The position numbers and the translations under genes are program-made. From contig NZ_JXQQ01000089.1 of NCBI RefSeq assembly GCF_000834655.1, forward strand, positions 1-39,590: a DNA stretch of 39,590 bases. The letters run 5' to 3'. Of this stretch, positions 1 to 9,931 are shown in pieces (position 1 is the first letter of the stretch; each line of letters opens with the position of its first letter). This DNA comes from Variovorax paradoxus. GTDB lineage: Bacteria; Pseudomonadota; Gammaproteobacteria; Burkholderiales; Burkholderiaceae_C. The notes beneath the pieces are model-generated. The model was not told the DNA's origin. It did not search any database and saw only the letters and a program-made list of their open reading frames with translations.

Positions 1-899
1 GGCAGCGTCAGCGGTGCCAGCTTGGGCTGGCTGCGCGCCATCATGCTGTCGGGCTTCATGCGGAACAGCTGCGTCAGCGCCGCGCGGTACTGCGTCTCGC
101 CCACCGAGTTGGTGTTGTGGTGCGAGCCGCCTTCGACCAGCACGAAGAGCTTGGGCACCGTGGCCGCGTCATAGAGCTTGCGGCCCAGCGTGGGATTGAT
201 CAGGCTGTCGGCCGTGCCATGCACCACCAGGAGCGGCGCGCCGATGTCCTTGACGGTGTTGATGGCCTCGAAACGCTGCGTGATGAGGGGGCCCAGCGGC
301 AGCCAGCCCCACTTGAAGCTGCTCACCACGTCGGCGATGGAGCTGAAGGTGCTCTCCACGATCGTGCCGCTCTCGTCGTTCACATGGGCCGCCAGGTCGA
401 TGCCGATGGCGCCGCCCAGCGAGTGGCCGAAGATGTAGCGGTGCTGTTTGGGATGGCGCGCGGCCAGCCAGGTCCAGGCGGCGCGGGCGTCCTCGCGGGC
501 CGATTCCTCCGAGGGCAGGCCCTTGGAGCTCTTGCCGAAGCCCCGGTAGTCGATGGCCAGCACCGAGAAGCCCAACTCGTGCATGCGCTTGATGCGCGGG
601 GCCGAGCCGGCCACGTTGTAGCGGGCGCCGTGCAGGTACAGCAGCACGGGGGTGTCGGTGGTCTCGGGCGCGCCGCCCAGCCAGAGGCCGTGCAGGCGCG
701 CGGGCTCGCCGGTGATGGAGGACTGGAAATCGATCCAGACGTCGTCCATCCCCTGGGTCATGCTGGCGGTGTTGCCCCAGCTGCGGTCGCTGGGCTGGAA
801 GATCCATTCGCGCTGTTGTGCGTCGAACGTGGAGCAACCGGCGGCGAGCAGGGCGCAGAGGGAGAGGACAGACGCGAGGAGGGTCCAGCGTTTCATCAT
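1..899 (-). CDS. alpha/beta-hydrolase lipoprotein, 3' end beyond window
   Basis: The reading frame is open from a double ATG at 899/896 to the left edge with no stop, so about 299 codons are seen and the C-terminus is missing. The N-terminus is a lipoprotein signal: a short basic start, a hydrophobic run, then LLAAGC with the acylated Cys near residue 22. The body is an alpha/beta-hydrolase fold: an oxyanion-loop LYLHGARYN, the nucleophile elbow GHSLGG, an acid in VVHGTADSLI and the catalytic His in GGSHHN. This matches the BAAT/serine-aminopeptidase-like hydrolases often annotated only as alpha/beta hydrolase. The protein is probably anchored to a membrane facing the periplasm and hydrolyses an ester or amide; the substrate cannot be told. 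Transcription runs off the window to the left. Family assignment is firm, specific role unknown. Confidence 0.85.
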   Translation of the reverse strand, partial: MMKRWTLLASVLSLCALLAAGCSTFDAQQREWIFQPSDRSWGNTASMTQGMDDVWIDFQSSITGEPARLHGLWLGGAPETTDTPVLLYLHGARYNVAGSAPRIKRMHELGFSVLAIDYRGFGKSSKGLPSEESAREDARAAWTWLAARHPKQHRYIFGHSLGGAIGIDLAAHVNDESGTIVESTFSSIADVVSSFKWGWLPLGPLITQRFEAINTVKDIGAPLLVVHGTADSLINPTLGRKLYDAATVPKLFVLVEGGSHHNTNSVGETQYRAALTQLFRMKPDSMMARSQPKLAPLTL

Positions 900-1085
900 G
901 GGGTTGAGGGACAGCGATGCCGGCCGAAAGTTTCATTCGCATTCACCATGACGCGCCGGCGTTGCGCCTTGGTAACTCCCCGAAACAGCGCTCGACGGCG
1001 CTTTGCTGAGACCATGCAACGTGCGTGCCCGGTCCCTGGATGACCTTCCAAAACCCTCGAAAACCCTGAAAAGGGGCCGATTCGG

Positions 1086-2984
<1,899 letters not shown>

Positions 2985-3192
2985 CGGGGCATTTTAGAAG
3001 TGTGACGAAGTTGAGCGCTCGAGTCGCTTTCGCGCCATCTCCAAAACCGCCACCGGCAGCAGCCTCGCATCGAGCAGGTCCACCAGGTCAAGCGAAGCCG
3101 TGGAACGTGTCGCCGCCATCGATGGCTTCAGCTGGATGCACCGACCTTCCATTCGATGTTCTCCGCGAAGGATGGTTTTATCGCAACTGCTT

Positions 3193-3669
3193 TTACATGA
3201 CGAAGGCATCCACGAAGCCATGCTGCGGATGCCGGAACGCGCCGGGCAGCGTGCCGACGATCGCGAAGCCCATCCGCTGCCAGAGCCGCACCGCGCGCTC
3301 GTTGGTGGACACGACGAAGTTGAATTGCATCGCCAGAAAGCCCATGCGCAGCGCCTGCTGCTGCGAGTGTTCGCACAGCGCCGAGGCCACGCCCAGGCCG
3401 CGCGCGGCCTCGGACACCACGTAGCCGCAGTTGCTCACATGTGCACCCTGGCCGGGCTGGTTGGGCTTGATGACGTAGGTGCCGAGCACCGTGCCTTCTT
3501 CGTTGCAGGCCACGAACGTATGGGTGGGTACTTTCGTCCACGAGTGGCGGGCCGTGTCCTCGCTCACATCGGGCGGGTAGGTGTACGTGTCGCCGCGGCG
3601 GAACGTCGGTTCGAGGACGGCCCAGATGGCGGGCCAGTCCGCATCGAGGGCTTCGCGTATTTGGATCAT
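3193..3669 (-). CDS. GNAT family N-acetyltransferase
   Basis: 158 residues covering one complete GNAT domain. The N-terminus MIQIREALDADWPAIW is the usual beta1-alpha1 start. The middle holds VSEAARGLGVASALCEH, the acetyl-CoA pyrophosphate loop (Q/RxxGxG/A type), and the C-terminal part has NERAVRLWQRMGFAIVGTLPGAF, the typical alpha4-beta6 region. The fold transfers an acetyl group from acetyl-CoA to an amine; the acceptor cannot be predicted. The gene is divergent from the DedA gene (49 bp between the starts), so the two share a short promoter region. No signal peptide; cytoplasmic. Confidence 0.9.
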   Translation of the reverse strand: MIQIREALDADWPAIWAVLEPTFRRGDTYTYPPDVSEDTARHSWTKVPTHTFVACNEEGTVLGTYVIKPNQPGQGAHVSNCGYVVSEAARGLGVASALCEHSQQQALRMGFLAMQFNFVVSTNERAVRLWQRMGFAIVGTLPGAFRHPQHGFVDAFVM

Positions 3670-3718
3670 GGGGTGATTCGGGAGGGGCTCAAGACGTCAA
3701 CAAGGATAATCCGCGGCC

Positions 3719-4378
3719 ATGGAAATCATCAGCTATCTCATCGACTTCATCCTTCACGTCGACAAGCATCTCGAGGCCTTCGTCATCGCCTACGGCCCCT
3801 GGGTCTATGCGCTGCTCTTCCTGATCGTCTTCGTGGAGACCGGCGCGGTGGTGATGCCGTTCCTGCCGGGCGATTCGCTGCTCTTCATCGTGGGTGCGCT
3901 GTGCGGCGCGGGGCTCATGAACTTTCCGCTGGCCTGCGGCATCCTGATCGCCGCCGCCATCCTCGGGGACCAGTGCAACTATTCGATCGGCCGCTACTTC
4001 GGGCCGAAGGTCTTCCAGTGGGAGAACTCGCGCTTCTTCAACCGCAAGGCCTTCGACCAGGCCCACGGCTTTTACGAACGCTATGGCGGCATCACCATCA
4101 TCCTTGCGCGCTTCATGCCCTTCATTCGCACCTTCGCGCCGTTCGTGGCGGGTGTGGCGGAAATGAACCGCGCGAAGTTCACCATGTACAACGTGGTGGG
4201 TGCGCTGATCTGGGTGCTGGGTATTGCGACTGCGGGCTACTTCTTCGGCAACCTGCCGTTCGTGCGGCAGCACCTGGACAAGATCATCTGGGCGCTGATC
4301 TTCGTGCCGGGGCTGCTGGCGATCTTCGGTGCGTGGCGCGCGTCGAAGGCAGAGAAAGCCCGGGCCGCCTCGGCCTGA
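3719..4378 (+). CDS. DedA family inner-membrane protein
   Basis: 219 residues with the features of the DedA/VTT (SNARE-associated) family. The N-terminal re-entrant region carries FVETGAVVMPFLPGDSLL (PGDSLL about residues 50-55). The conserved FARFMPFIRTFAPFVAGVAEM segment contains the essential Arg residues, and two hydrophobic helices follow to the C-terminus. DedA proteins are linked to proton-motive-force maintenance, recycling of undecaprenyl phosphate and envelope-stress resistance; the exact transported lipid for this paralogue is inference. A weak AAGGAT lies about 11 bases before the ATG. Transcription ends at the hairpin at 4404-4432, shared with the converging lipoprotein gene. Confidence 0.95.
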   Translation: MEIISYLIDFILHVDKHLEAFVIAYGPWVYALLFLIVFVETGAVVMPFLPGDSLLFIVGALCGAGLMNFPLACGILIAAAILGDQCNYSIGRYFGPKVFQWENSRFFNRKAFDQAHGFYERYGGITIILARFMPFIRTFAPFVAGVAEMNRAKFTMYNVVGALIWVLGIATAGYFFGNLPFVRQHLDKIIWALIFVPGLLAIFGAWRASKAEKARAASA

Positions 4379-4403
4379 ACCTCTCTCGCCGCACCGCCCA
4401 TAA

Positions 4404-4432
4404 AAAAGGCGCGCCACAGGGGCGCGCCTTTT
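4404..4432. terminator. bidirectional intrinsic terminator
   Basis: A perfect 12-bp stem (4404-4415 with 4421-4432, core GGCGCGCC) encloses a 5-base loop. Because the arms end in A-run and T-run, an oligo-U tract is made on both strands. It lies between the converging DedA gene and the glycine-zipper lipoprotein gene and should serve both. Confidence 0.9.
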
Positions 4433-4448
4433 CGTTCATGCAGTCCGC

Positions 4449-4733
4449 TTAATAGCGCGGGCCGTTGCTCGGGTAGTAGCCGCTACCCTGCGGGTAGGTC
4501 TGGCGGTTGTAGTTCCGCTCGTCGGCGTTGCGGCCCACCTGGTTACCGATGATGCCGCCGATGGCTGCACCACCCACCGTGCTGGCAGTGTTGCCACCGA
4601 TGGCATTGCCCACCAGTGCACCGCCAACCGCGCCGACGCCAGTACCGAGGTTCTGGTTGGGGCCGCTTGCGCAACCCGCAATCGCCATGACCGAAGTGGC
4701 TGCGGCTGCAGCGATCCAGAGACGTGTCTTCAT
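4449..4733 (-). CDS. glycine-zipper outer-membrane lipoprotein
   Basis: 94 residues from the ATG at 4733, chosen over an upstream in-frame ATG run at 4772 because it begins a proper signal peptide (MKTRLWIAAAA) and has AAAGG about 8 bases upstream. The lipobox AIAGC places the lipidated Cys at residue 21. The mature part is a glycine-zipper 2TM segment (GTGVGAVGGALVGNAIGG ... VGGAAIGGIIGNQVG), followed by a polar Asn/Tyr/Pro-rich tail. This is the OsmB/SlyB/Rick_17kDa type of small lipoprotein, usually envelope-stress induced. No partner gene is adjacent. Confidence 0.9.
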   Translation of the reverse strand: MKTRLWIAAAAATSVMAIAGCASGPNQNLGTGVGAVGGALVGNAIGGNTASTVGGAAIGGIIGNQVGRNADERNYNRQTYPQGSGYYPSNGPRY

Positions 4734-4889
4734 GATGTGCCCTTTCGAGGAGTGATGGTTCATCATCATCAAAACGCCTGCGTTCGATGTGTAGGAGCCT
4801 GCCGCGCCTGACTGTGCGGTGTCACGGGCCGCCCTGCGTGGGACAGAAGGCGTGCTTTGGCTTTACAAAACAGCAGGGATGCTCTTCGC

Positions 4890-4985
4890 GGGACACCGCG
4901 GAACCGGTTTTGCCGGCGTGCCTGAGTCGCCCCCGGTTGGGGGAAGGCGTTGCGCCACGAAGTGCGCGAAGCTAAGGGTGAGCCT
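4890..4985. repeat. dispersed intergenic repeat, copy A
   Basis: About 96 bp beginning GGGACACCG, containing a GC palindrome (CCCCC-GGTT-GGGGG, 4930-4943) and CACGAAGTGCGCGAAGC, and ending at the amiC stop codon. The same order of blocks recurs at 8095-8190 (about three quarters identical by eye) and partly at 12235-12303. It is too diverged for a recent duplication and looks like a genome-wide interspersed element. The palindrome may act as a transcript-end hairpin. Confidence 0.7.
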
Positions 4986-6501
4986 AGAGCTGTCGGCTGC
5001 GTGCCAAAGGCGGGTTCTGCGCGAAGTACCGCTGGATGCCGCGCATGAGCGCATCGGCCAGGCTCTCCTGGTAATCGACGCGGCGCAGGTTGGCTTCTTC
5101 TTCGGGGTTGCTGATGAAGGCTGTTTCCACCAGCACGCTCGGGATGTCCGGTGCCTTCAGCACAGCGAAGCCGGCCTGCTCGACCTGGCCTTTGTGCAGC
5201 CGCGCACCGATGCCCTTGATCTCGCCGAGCATCGCGCCGCCGAGCTTCAGGCTGTCGTTGATCTGCGCGGTCGTGCTCATGTCGAGCAGCGCGCGCTGCA
5301 CCTGCGCCTCGTGGTTGCCGACGTTCACGCCGCCGACCTTGTCGGCGTCGTTCTCCTTGTTGGCCAGCCAGCGCGCCGCACTGCTCGAGGCGCCGCTCTG
5401 GCTCAGCGCGAACACGCTGGCGCCGCGCGCGGCGGGCGTCGTGAACGCATCGGCATGAATGCTCACGAAGAGGTCGGCCTGCACGCGCCGCGCCTTCTGC
5501 ACGCGCACGCCCAGCGGCACGAAGAAATCGGCATCGCGGGTGAGAAAGGCGCGCATCGGGTTGCCGTTGACGCTGCCCGCGTTGATACGGTCGCGAAGAC
5601 GGAACGCGACCTGCAGCACGATGTCTTTCTCGCGCGTGCCGCTGGGGCCGGTGGCGCCGGGGTCTTCGCCCCCGTGGCCGGGGTCGAGCGCCACGATGAT
5701 GATGCGGTCGGTGCGGCTTGCCGTTGCGCCACCGCGCGCGGCGGCGACAGGGGGCGACACGGGCCTGACAGGCGCGGTGCCCACCACGGGCGGCAATGGA
5801 GGCGGCGCCACGAGCACGGGTGGTGCAGCGGGGCGGTCGACGCCCGCCACGACGGGCGGCGCAGGTGCCGCGGGGCCGGGGCGCATCGACTGCTGTGCCA
5901 TGAGATCGCCCAGCGGATCGCCCGCGGGCATCGCGGGGCGCACCGGTGCGGGCGCGGCACCCGGCACCGGGGCGGGCGAAGGCGCAATGCCAGCAACCGC
6001 CGAGCCGTTGCTGGTGCCTGGCTTGGGCGCATCGCGCAGCCGTTCGGCGATCAGCGCTTCCATCGGGTCGATGGCCTGTTCGGGGTACAGGTCGAGCACC
6101 AGCCGGTGCTTGTAGGCGGCCACGGGCGCAAGGGAGAAGACCTGCGGCCGCACCGTCTGCTTCAGGTCGAACACGATGCGAACGACCGTCGGTGCGTTCT
6201 GCCCGACGCGCAGGCCGTTGATGTACGGATCGCCCGGCTTGATCTTCCCGACGAGTTCGCGCAATTCGCTGTTGAGCTCGATGCCTTCGATGTCGACGGC
6301 CAGCCGCGGTGGGCTGCCCACCACGAGCTGCTGCGAGGTGAGCCGCGCATCGGACTCGATGGTCACGCGCGTGTAGTCGGCCGCAGGCCAGACGCGCACG
6401 GCCAGGATGGTAGCGCCGCGTGCGATCTGGTGCACGCCCAGCATCAGCGCGACGCTGCCGCCCTGCAGCAGCACGCGGCGTTTCAGGCCCCCCGCCTTCA
6501 T
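4984..6501 (-). CDS. amiC: N-acetylmuramoyl-L-alanine amidase, AmiC-type
   Basis: 505 residues. The enzyme cleaves the bond between MurNAc and the stem peptide to split septal peptidoglycan. Layout: a twin-arginine signal (KRRVLLQGG, then a hydrophobic stretch, cleavage near ARG-AT), an AMIN domain (about residues 32-140) that targets the septum, a long Pro/Ala-rich linker (about 160-270) and a C-terminal Amidase_3 domain. The zinc ligands are visible: His in DPGHGG, Glu in REKDIV, His in SIHADAF, with the catalytic Glu in LVETAFISN. Tat export matches E. coli AmiC. Its ATG overlaps the tsaE stop (ATGA), so the two are one transcript and probably translationally coupled; tsaE-amidase pairing is common in proteobacteria. 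Confidence 0.95.
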   Translation of the reverse strand: MKAGGLKRRVLLQGGSVALMLGVHQIARGATILAVRVWPAADYTRVTIESDARLTSQQLVVGSPPRLAVDIEGIELNSELRELVGKIKPGDPYINGLRVGQNAPTVVRIVFDLKQTVRPQVFSLAPVAAYKHRLVLDLYPEQAIDPMEALIAERLRDAPKPGTSNGSAVAGIAPSPAPVPGAAPAPVRPAMPAGDPLGDLMAQQSMRPGPAAPAPPVVAGVDRPAAPPVLVAPPPLPPVVGTAPVRPVSPPVAAARGGATASRTDRIIIVALDPGHGGEDPGATGPSGTREKDIVLQVAFRLRDRINAGSVNGNPMRAFLTRDADFFVPLGVRVQKARRVQADLFVSIHADAFTTPAARGASVFALSQSGASSSAARWLANKENDADKVGGVNVGNHEAQVQRALLDMSTTAQINDSLKLGGAMLGEIKGIGARLHKGQVEQAGFAVLKAPDIPSVLVETAFISNPEEEANLRRVDYQESLADALMRGIQRYFAQNPPLARSRQL

Positions 6502-7013
6502 GCGGCGATGCGCGCCAGCAGATCGCTGCCGCGAGGGGTGTTCGCCAGGAGGGTCACGCTGCGTGTGTCGTCGGTCATTGCTTCGATTTTAATAGCTAGG
6601 TCGGCAGGTGGAGTGCGGCCCGCGGCGTTCTGCGGCCACTCGGCCAGCTTGAGGCCAGGGCCCGCGAAGATGTCGCGGAAACCGGCGTCGTCCCATTCGC
6701 GCGGGTCGGCGAAGCGATAGAAATCGAAATGGAAGATCGCGAGGCCGTCGGGCGCTTCATGCGGCTCGACCACCGCGTAGGTGGGGCTCTTGATGCGGCC
6801 CTCGATGCCGAGCGCGCGCAGCAGGTGGCGAACGAAGGTGGTCTTGCCGGCCCCGAGGTCGCCTTCGAGGGCGATGAAGGCATCGCGCAATGCGGGCGAA
6901 GCGGCGAGCGACCGCGCGAAAGCGTCGGTGTCGGCTTCGCTGCCCCAGCGCAGGATGCGGGTGCGGGGGGTGCCCTTGGGCGTTTCTACAATCGGCAAGT
7001 GATCGTCAGCCAT
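6498..7013 (-). CDS. tsaE: tRNA t6A biosynthesis ATPase TsaE
   Basis: 171 residues from the ATG at 7013 (an upstream in-frame ATG at 7064 would run inside queG and adds nothing like the family). TsaE works with TsaB and TsaD to form N6-threonylcarbamoyl-adenosine at position 37 of ANN-decoding tRNAs. Motifs: Walker A GDLGAGKTT, the switch-like SPTYAVVEPHE, HFDFYRFADPREWDDAGF with the conserved Asp/Tyr/Arg, and LAEWPQNA. The protein is slightly long at the N-terminus, with a polar lead of about 20 residues. The start lies 15 bp inside the divergent queG start, so the 5' ends of the two genes overlap on opposite strands. Confidence 0.94.
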   Translation of the reverse strand: MADDHLPIVETPKGTPRTRILRWGSEADTDAFARSLAASPALRDAFIALEGDLGAGKTTFVRHLLRALGIEGRIKSPTYAVVEPHEAPDGLAIFHFDFYRFADPREWDDAGFRDIFAGPGLKLAEWPQNAAGRTPPADLAIKIEAMTDDTRSVTLLANTPRGSDLLARIAA

Positions 7014-8069
7014 CCACTCGTTGTTCGTATTCAGGCTTTGGCCCGGGAACTCGGATTCTCCCAAATCGGAATCGCGGGCGTCGATTTATCGAGCGCCGAG
7101 GACGGTCTGATGCAATGGCTGGCCCATGGGTTCCATGGCGAAATGCAATACATGGCAACGCACGGCACGCGCCGCGCGCGCCCCGCGGAGCTGGTGCCGG
7201 GCACGGTGAGCGTGATCACCGCGCGCATGGACTACCTGCCGCGCGACACGCCCCCCGAGTGGCAGGCCGTGGAGTTCGACCGCCTCGCGCGGCCCGGCGA
7301 GGCCATCGTGTCGGTCTATGCGCGGGGCCGCGACTATCACAAGGTCCTGCGCAACCGGCTTGCGAAACTGGCCGAGAAGATCGCCGAAGAGGTCGGCCCC
7401 TTCGGCCATCGCGCGTTCACCGATTCGGCCCCGGTGCTCGAGGCCGAGCTCGCCTCGCGCAGCGGCCAGGGATGGCGCGGCAAGCACACGCTGGTGCTGG
7501 ACCGCGACGCGGGCTCGATGTTCTTCCTTGGCGAAATCTATGTCGACATGGCGCTGCCCGAGAGCGAACCCGTCACCGCGCACTGCGGCAGCTGCAGCGC
7601 CTGCATCGACGTGTGCCCGACGCAGGCCATCGTCGCGCCGCGGCGGCTCGATGCGCGGCGCTGCATCTCGTACCTCACCATCGAACACGGCGGGCCGATC
7701 CCGGAGGAGCTGCGGCCTCTCATGGCCAACCGCATCTATGGCTGCGACGACTGCCAGTTGATCTGCCCCTGGAACAAGTTCGCGAAGAAGAGCGCGCTGC
7801 CCGATTTCGACGCGCGCGAAGGCCTCACGGGACGCACGCTGGCCGAACTCTTTGCATGGACCGAGGACGAGTTCCTGCGCCGCACCGAAGGCAGTCCGAT
7901 ACGGCGCATCGGGCACGAGCGGTGGCTGCGCAACATCGCGGTGGCGCTGGGCAATGCGGTCAGATCGGGCGAGGTCGGCGCGAAGGAGGCACTGGCGACG
8001 CGGGCCGAGCACCCGAGCGAACTCGTGCGCGAGCATGTCGCGTGGGGATCGATGCAGCAGAGCACTTGA
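6999..8069 (+). CDS. queG: epoxyqueuosine reductase QueG
   Basis: 356 residues if it starts at the GTG at 6999, the last plausible start before the conserved region (VVRIQALARELGFSQIGIAGV); no Shine-Dalgarno is evident, so the start is uncertain. QueG is the cobalamin-dependent enzyme that reduces epoxyqueuosine to queuosine in tRNA. The N-terminal cobalamin-binding half includes ARMDYLP, and the ferredoxin half carries two 4Fe-4S motifs: HCGSCSACIDVCP (about residues 195-207) and CDDCQLICPWN. A HEAT-like tail follows (IRRIGHERWLRNIAVALGN). It is divergent from tsaE, as in E. coli where queG flanks the tsaE-amiB group. Confidence 0.93.
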   Translation: MIVSHPLVVRIQALARELGFSQIGIAGVDLSSAEDGLMQWLAHGFHGEMQYMATHGTRRARPAELVPGTVSVITARMDYLPRDTPPEWQAVEFDRLARPGEAIVSVYARGRDYHKVLRNRLAKLAEKIAEEVGPFGHRAFTDSAPVLEAELASRSGQGWRGKHTLVLDRDAGSMFFLGEIYVDMALPESEPVTAHCGSCSACIDVCPTQAIVAPRRLDARRCISYLTIEHGGPIPEELRPLMANRIYGCDDCQLICPWNKFAKKSALPDFDAREGLTGRTLAELFAWTEDEFLRRTEGSPIRRIGHERWLRNIAVALGNAVRSGEVGAKEALATRAEHPSELVREHVAWGSMQQST

Positions 8070-8094
8070 AGCGACACGGTCTGTGTCTGTTCGT

Positions 8095-8190
8095 GGGACA
8101 CCGAGGAACCGGCTTTGCCGGGCCTCTGGTGTTGCCCCCGGTAGGGGGTTGGAGAAGCGACACGAAGTGCGCGAAAGCCGGGGGGTGAGT
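8095..8190. repeat. dispersed intergenic repeat, copy B
   Basis: Second copy of the element at 4890-4985: GGGACACCG, GGAACCGG, TTTGCCGG, a CCCCC-GGTA-GGGGG palindrome (8135-8148) and CACGAAGTGCGCGAA in the same order. It fills the gap between the converging stops of queG (8069) and the arsC-like gene (8195), so it may supply a transcript end for both. Confidence 0.7.
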
Positions 8191-8194
8191 CTTT

Positions 8195-8575
8195 TTACAC
8201 GGGGAGGATCTCGCGCACGCGCTCCCAAGGCCGGCACATCAACGTGCCGCGGGGCGAGACGACGATCGGCCGCTGCAGCAGGATCGGGTGCTCCACGATC
8301 GCGTCGAACAACTGGTCGTCCGTCCACTTCTGGTCGGCGAGCTTCAATTCTTCGTACGGCGCTTCCTTCGTGCGCAGCAGGTCGCGTGCCTCGATGCCCA
8401 TTGCCTTCGTCAAGTCGCGCAGCTTCTTCTTCGAAGGCGGCGTCTCCAGGTACAGCACGATCGTCGGCTCCACGCCGCTTTCGCGGATCAAGCCCAGCAC
8501 GTTGCGCGACGTGCTGCAGTTGGGCTTGTGATAGATCGTCATCGGGTAATCGGTGGTGGGGGTGCGTGCGGTCAT
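8195..8575 (-). CDS. ArsC family reductase (glutaredoxin-type)
   Basis: 126 residues from the ATG at 8575; a second in-frame ATG at 8542 would trim 11 residues, to the first beta strand (MTIYHKPN). The thioredoxin-fold ArsC family motif HKPNCSTSRN holds the catalytic Cys with the downstream Arg, and PILLQRPIVV holds the second conserved Arg with the cis-Pro. The tail ending in PRG ... CRP is also family-like. Classical ArsC reduces arsenate with glutathione and glutaredoxin. Without arsR, arsB or acr3 nearby, arsenate may not be the true substrate. It lies 25 bp after the glutathione transferase gene, a neighbour that would fit a glutathione-linked role. Confidence 0.88.
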   Translation of the reverse strand: MTARTPTTDYPMTIYHKPNCSTSRNVLGLIRESGVEPTIVLYLETPPSKKKLRDLTKAMGIEARDLLRTKEAPYEELKLADQKWTDDQLFDAIVEHPILLQRPIVVSPRGTLMCRPWERVREILPV

Positions 8576-8600
8576 GGCGTCGATTATCGGAAGCGCGGGC

Positions 8601-9284
8601 TCAGTTCTCTTCGGCTTTCTCGTCCATCGAGAACGGAAAGCGCGCAGCCCAGAAGTCGGCCAGGCGCGGGTCGGCGTCCACAAGCCGCACCACGCGTGCC
8701 ATGCGCGGCGCCACCCGGTAGAAGCGCCGGCGCTGCGGGGTCCAGCGCGAGAGCACCGTCACATACAGGTCGAGCATGCTGATCCTGTCGCCGAGCAGGT
8801 AGGGCGCGGGCTCGTCGATCTGCGTGTCCATGAGGTGCCAGCATTGCGCAATGCGCTCGGCGGTGCGTTCGAGCATCGCGGGTTGCGCCGCAGGGTCGGG
8901 CGTAAGGCGCGTGGGATCGTCGCGCACCCAGTAGAGCGAATAGATGGCGGCCGGCAAATAGACCATCCAGCGCAGGTAGCGCGCGCGCAGCGGATCGTCT
9001 GGCGCGGGACACAGGCCCGCTTCGGGGTAGCGGTCGCCGAGCCAGATCAGGATGGCCGCGCTCTCGGTCATCACTTCGCCCGAGGGCAGCACGAGCGCGG
9101 GCACCTGGCGCATCGGGTTGATGCCCGACATGCGTTCGCGCTCGGACTCGCCCTCCCAGGTGGCGACGTCGATGGTCTCGACTTCCGCGCCGATCAGCGT
9201 CAGCGCCGCATGGACCGGCGTGGCGCCCGAACCGGGCGCGCCGTAAAGGGTGTAGCGATCTCTGGAAGCGGATGGAGAGGCCAT
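8601..9284 (-). CDS. glutathione S-transferase family protein
   Basis: 227 residues. The N-terminal thioredoxin-like domain shows RYTLYGAPGSGATPVHAAL (active-site Ser/Thr region), then NPMRQVPALVLPSGEVMTESAAILIWLGD: the cis-Pro of VPALV and the glutathione gamma-Glu site TESAAI. The C-terminal all-helical domain includes YLLGDRISMLDLYVTVLSRW, the N-capping-box Asp region of GSTs. It conjugates or reduces with glutathione; the substrate is unknown. It is 32 bp downstream of ribH and 25 bp upstream of the ArsC-like gene, on the same strand, so all three may be read from the riboswitch-controlled promoter. Confidence 0.92.
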   Translation of the reverse strand: MASPSASRDRYTLYGAPGSGATPVHAALTLIGAEVETIDVATWEGESERERMSGINPMRQVPALVLPSGEVMTESAAILIWLGDRYPEAGLCPAPDDPLRARYLRWMVYLPAAIYSLYWVRDDPTRLTPDPAAQPAMLERTAERIAQCWHLMDTQIDEPAPYLLGDRISMLDLYVTVLSRWTPQRRRFYRVAPRMARVVRLVDADPRLADFWAARFPFSMDEKAEEN

Positions 9285-9316
9285 CCGCGCAGATTACTGC
9301 GGACTTGCAGCCGTTG

Positions 9317-9829
9317 TCACGCGGCCAGTGCCGCGTCCACCTTCTTCAGCGCCTCGAGCGTCTTGAAGCAGGCCTCGGCCACTTCCGTGCCCTTGATCGC
9401 GAAATGGCGGTGGAAGTACTTGCGATGCTCCACATGCTCGTGGAAATGGTGCGGCGTGAGCACGGCCGAGAAGATCGGCACGTCGGTCTCGAGTTGCAGC
9501 GACATCAGCGTGCTGACCACCGTGTTCGCGACGAACTCGTGGCGGTAGATGCCGCCGTCGACCACCAGCGCGCAGCCGATGATGGCCGCGTACTTGCCCG
9601 AGTTGGCCAGGCGCTTGGCATGCAGCGGAATCTCGAAGGCGCCCGGCACGTCGAAGATGTCGATGAGCTCGCGGGCCACGCCCAGGCGCGCCATCTCTTC
9701 GAGGAAGGCGTCGCGTGCCTGGTGAACGATGTCGGAATGCCACTGCGCCTCGACGAAGGCGATGCGCTCGCCGCGCGATGCATTCGACGCGGTGATGGCG
9801 GAGAGGGGAAGGTCGTTGATCTGACTCAT
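9317..9829 (-). CDS. ribH: 6,7-dimethyl-8-ribityllumazine synthase, type II (RibH2-like)
   Basis: 170 residues from the ATG at 9829; the open frame extends upstream into the riboswitch, but that part is RNA and not protein-like. The enzyme condenses 3,4-dihydroxy-2-butanone 4-phosphate with 5-amino-6-ribitylaminouracil, the penultimate riboflavin step. Visible family features: AFVEAQWHSDIV, FDVPGAFEIPLHAK (substrate loop), GGIYRHEFVANTVVS and LTPHHFHEHVEHRKYFHRHF (catalytic His region). The wording matches the decameric type II enzymes of Brucella/Mesorhizobium RibH2 much better than the usual icosahedral RibH. A main rib operon is therefore probably elsewhere. Regulation is by the FMN riboswitch about 100 nt upstream. 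Confidence 0.93.
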   Translation of the reverse strand: MSQINDLPLSAITASNASRGERIAFVEAQWHSDIVHQARDAFLEEMARLGVARELIDIFDVPGAFEIPLHAKRLANSGKYAAIIGCALVVDGGIYRHEFVANTVVSTLMSLQLETDVPIFSAVLTPHHFHEHVEHRKYFHRHFAIKGTEVAEACFKTLEALKKVDAALAA

Positions 9830-9885
9830 GGTGTGCCTCTGAAAGCAGGTTTCCTGAATCAGGGCGCACGAAACCGCAAGGCCCA

Positions 9886-9911
9886 CCGCGCGCTCGTGGC
9901 CGAGCGCGCGG
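9886..9911 (-). terminator. candidate expression-platform hairpin of the FMN riboswitch
   Basis: A perfect 10-bp inverted repeat (9886-9895 with 9902-9911, arms CCGCGCGCTC / GAGCGCGCGG) lies between the aptamer and ribH. There is no clear U-tract, so it may act through Rho or by structural switching and not as a classical terminator. Confidence 0.5.
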
Positions 9912-9931
9912 GCGTGCCCGCATTTCGCGCT

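Noticed and set aside
2994..3221. 75-codon minus-strand frame upstream of mutL
   Set aside because: Its C-terminal part (DLVDLLDARLLPVAVLEMARKRLERS) looks slightly protein-like, but there is no ribosome site and no recognisable family. At best a gene remnant.
4819..6720. 633-codon open frame on the plus strand over amiC
   Set aside because: Antisense to the amidase with its AMIN and Amidase_3 motifs; no protein-like motifs in the frame itself.
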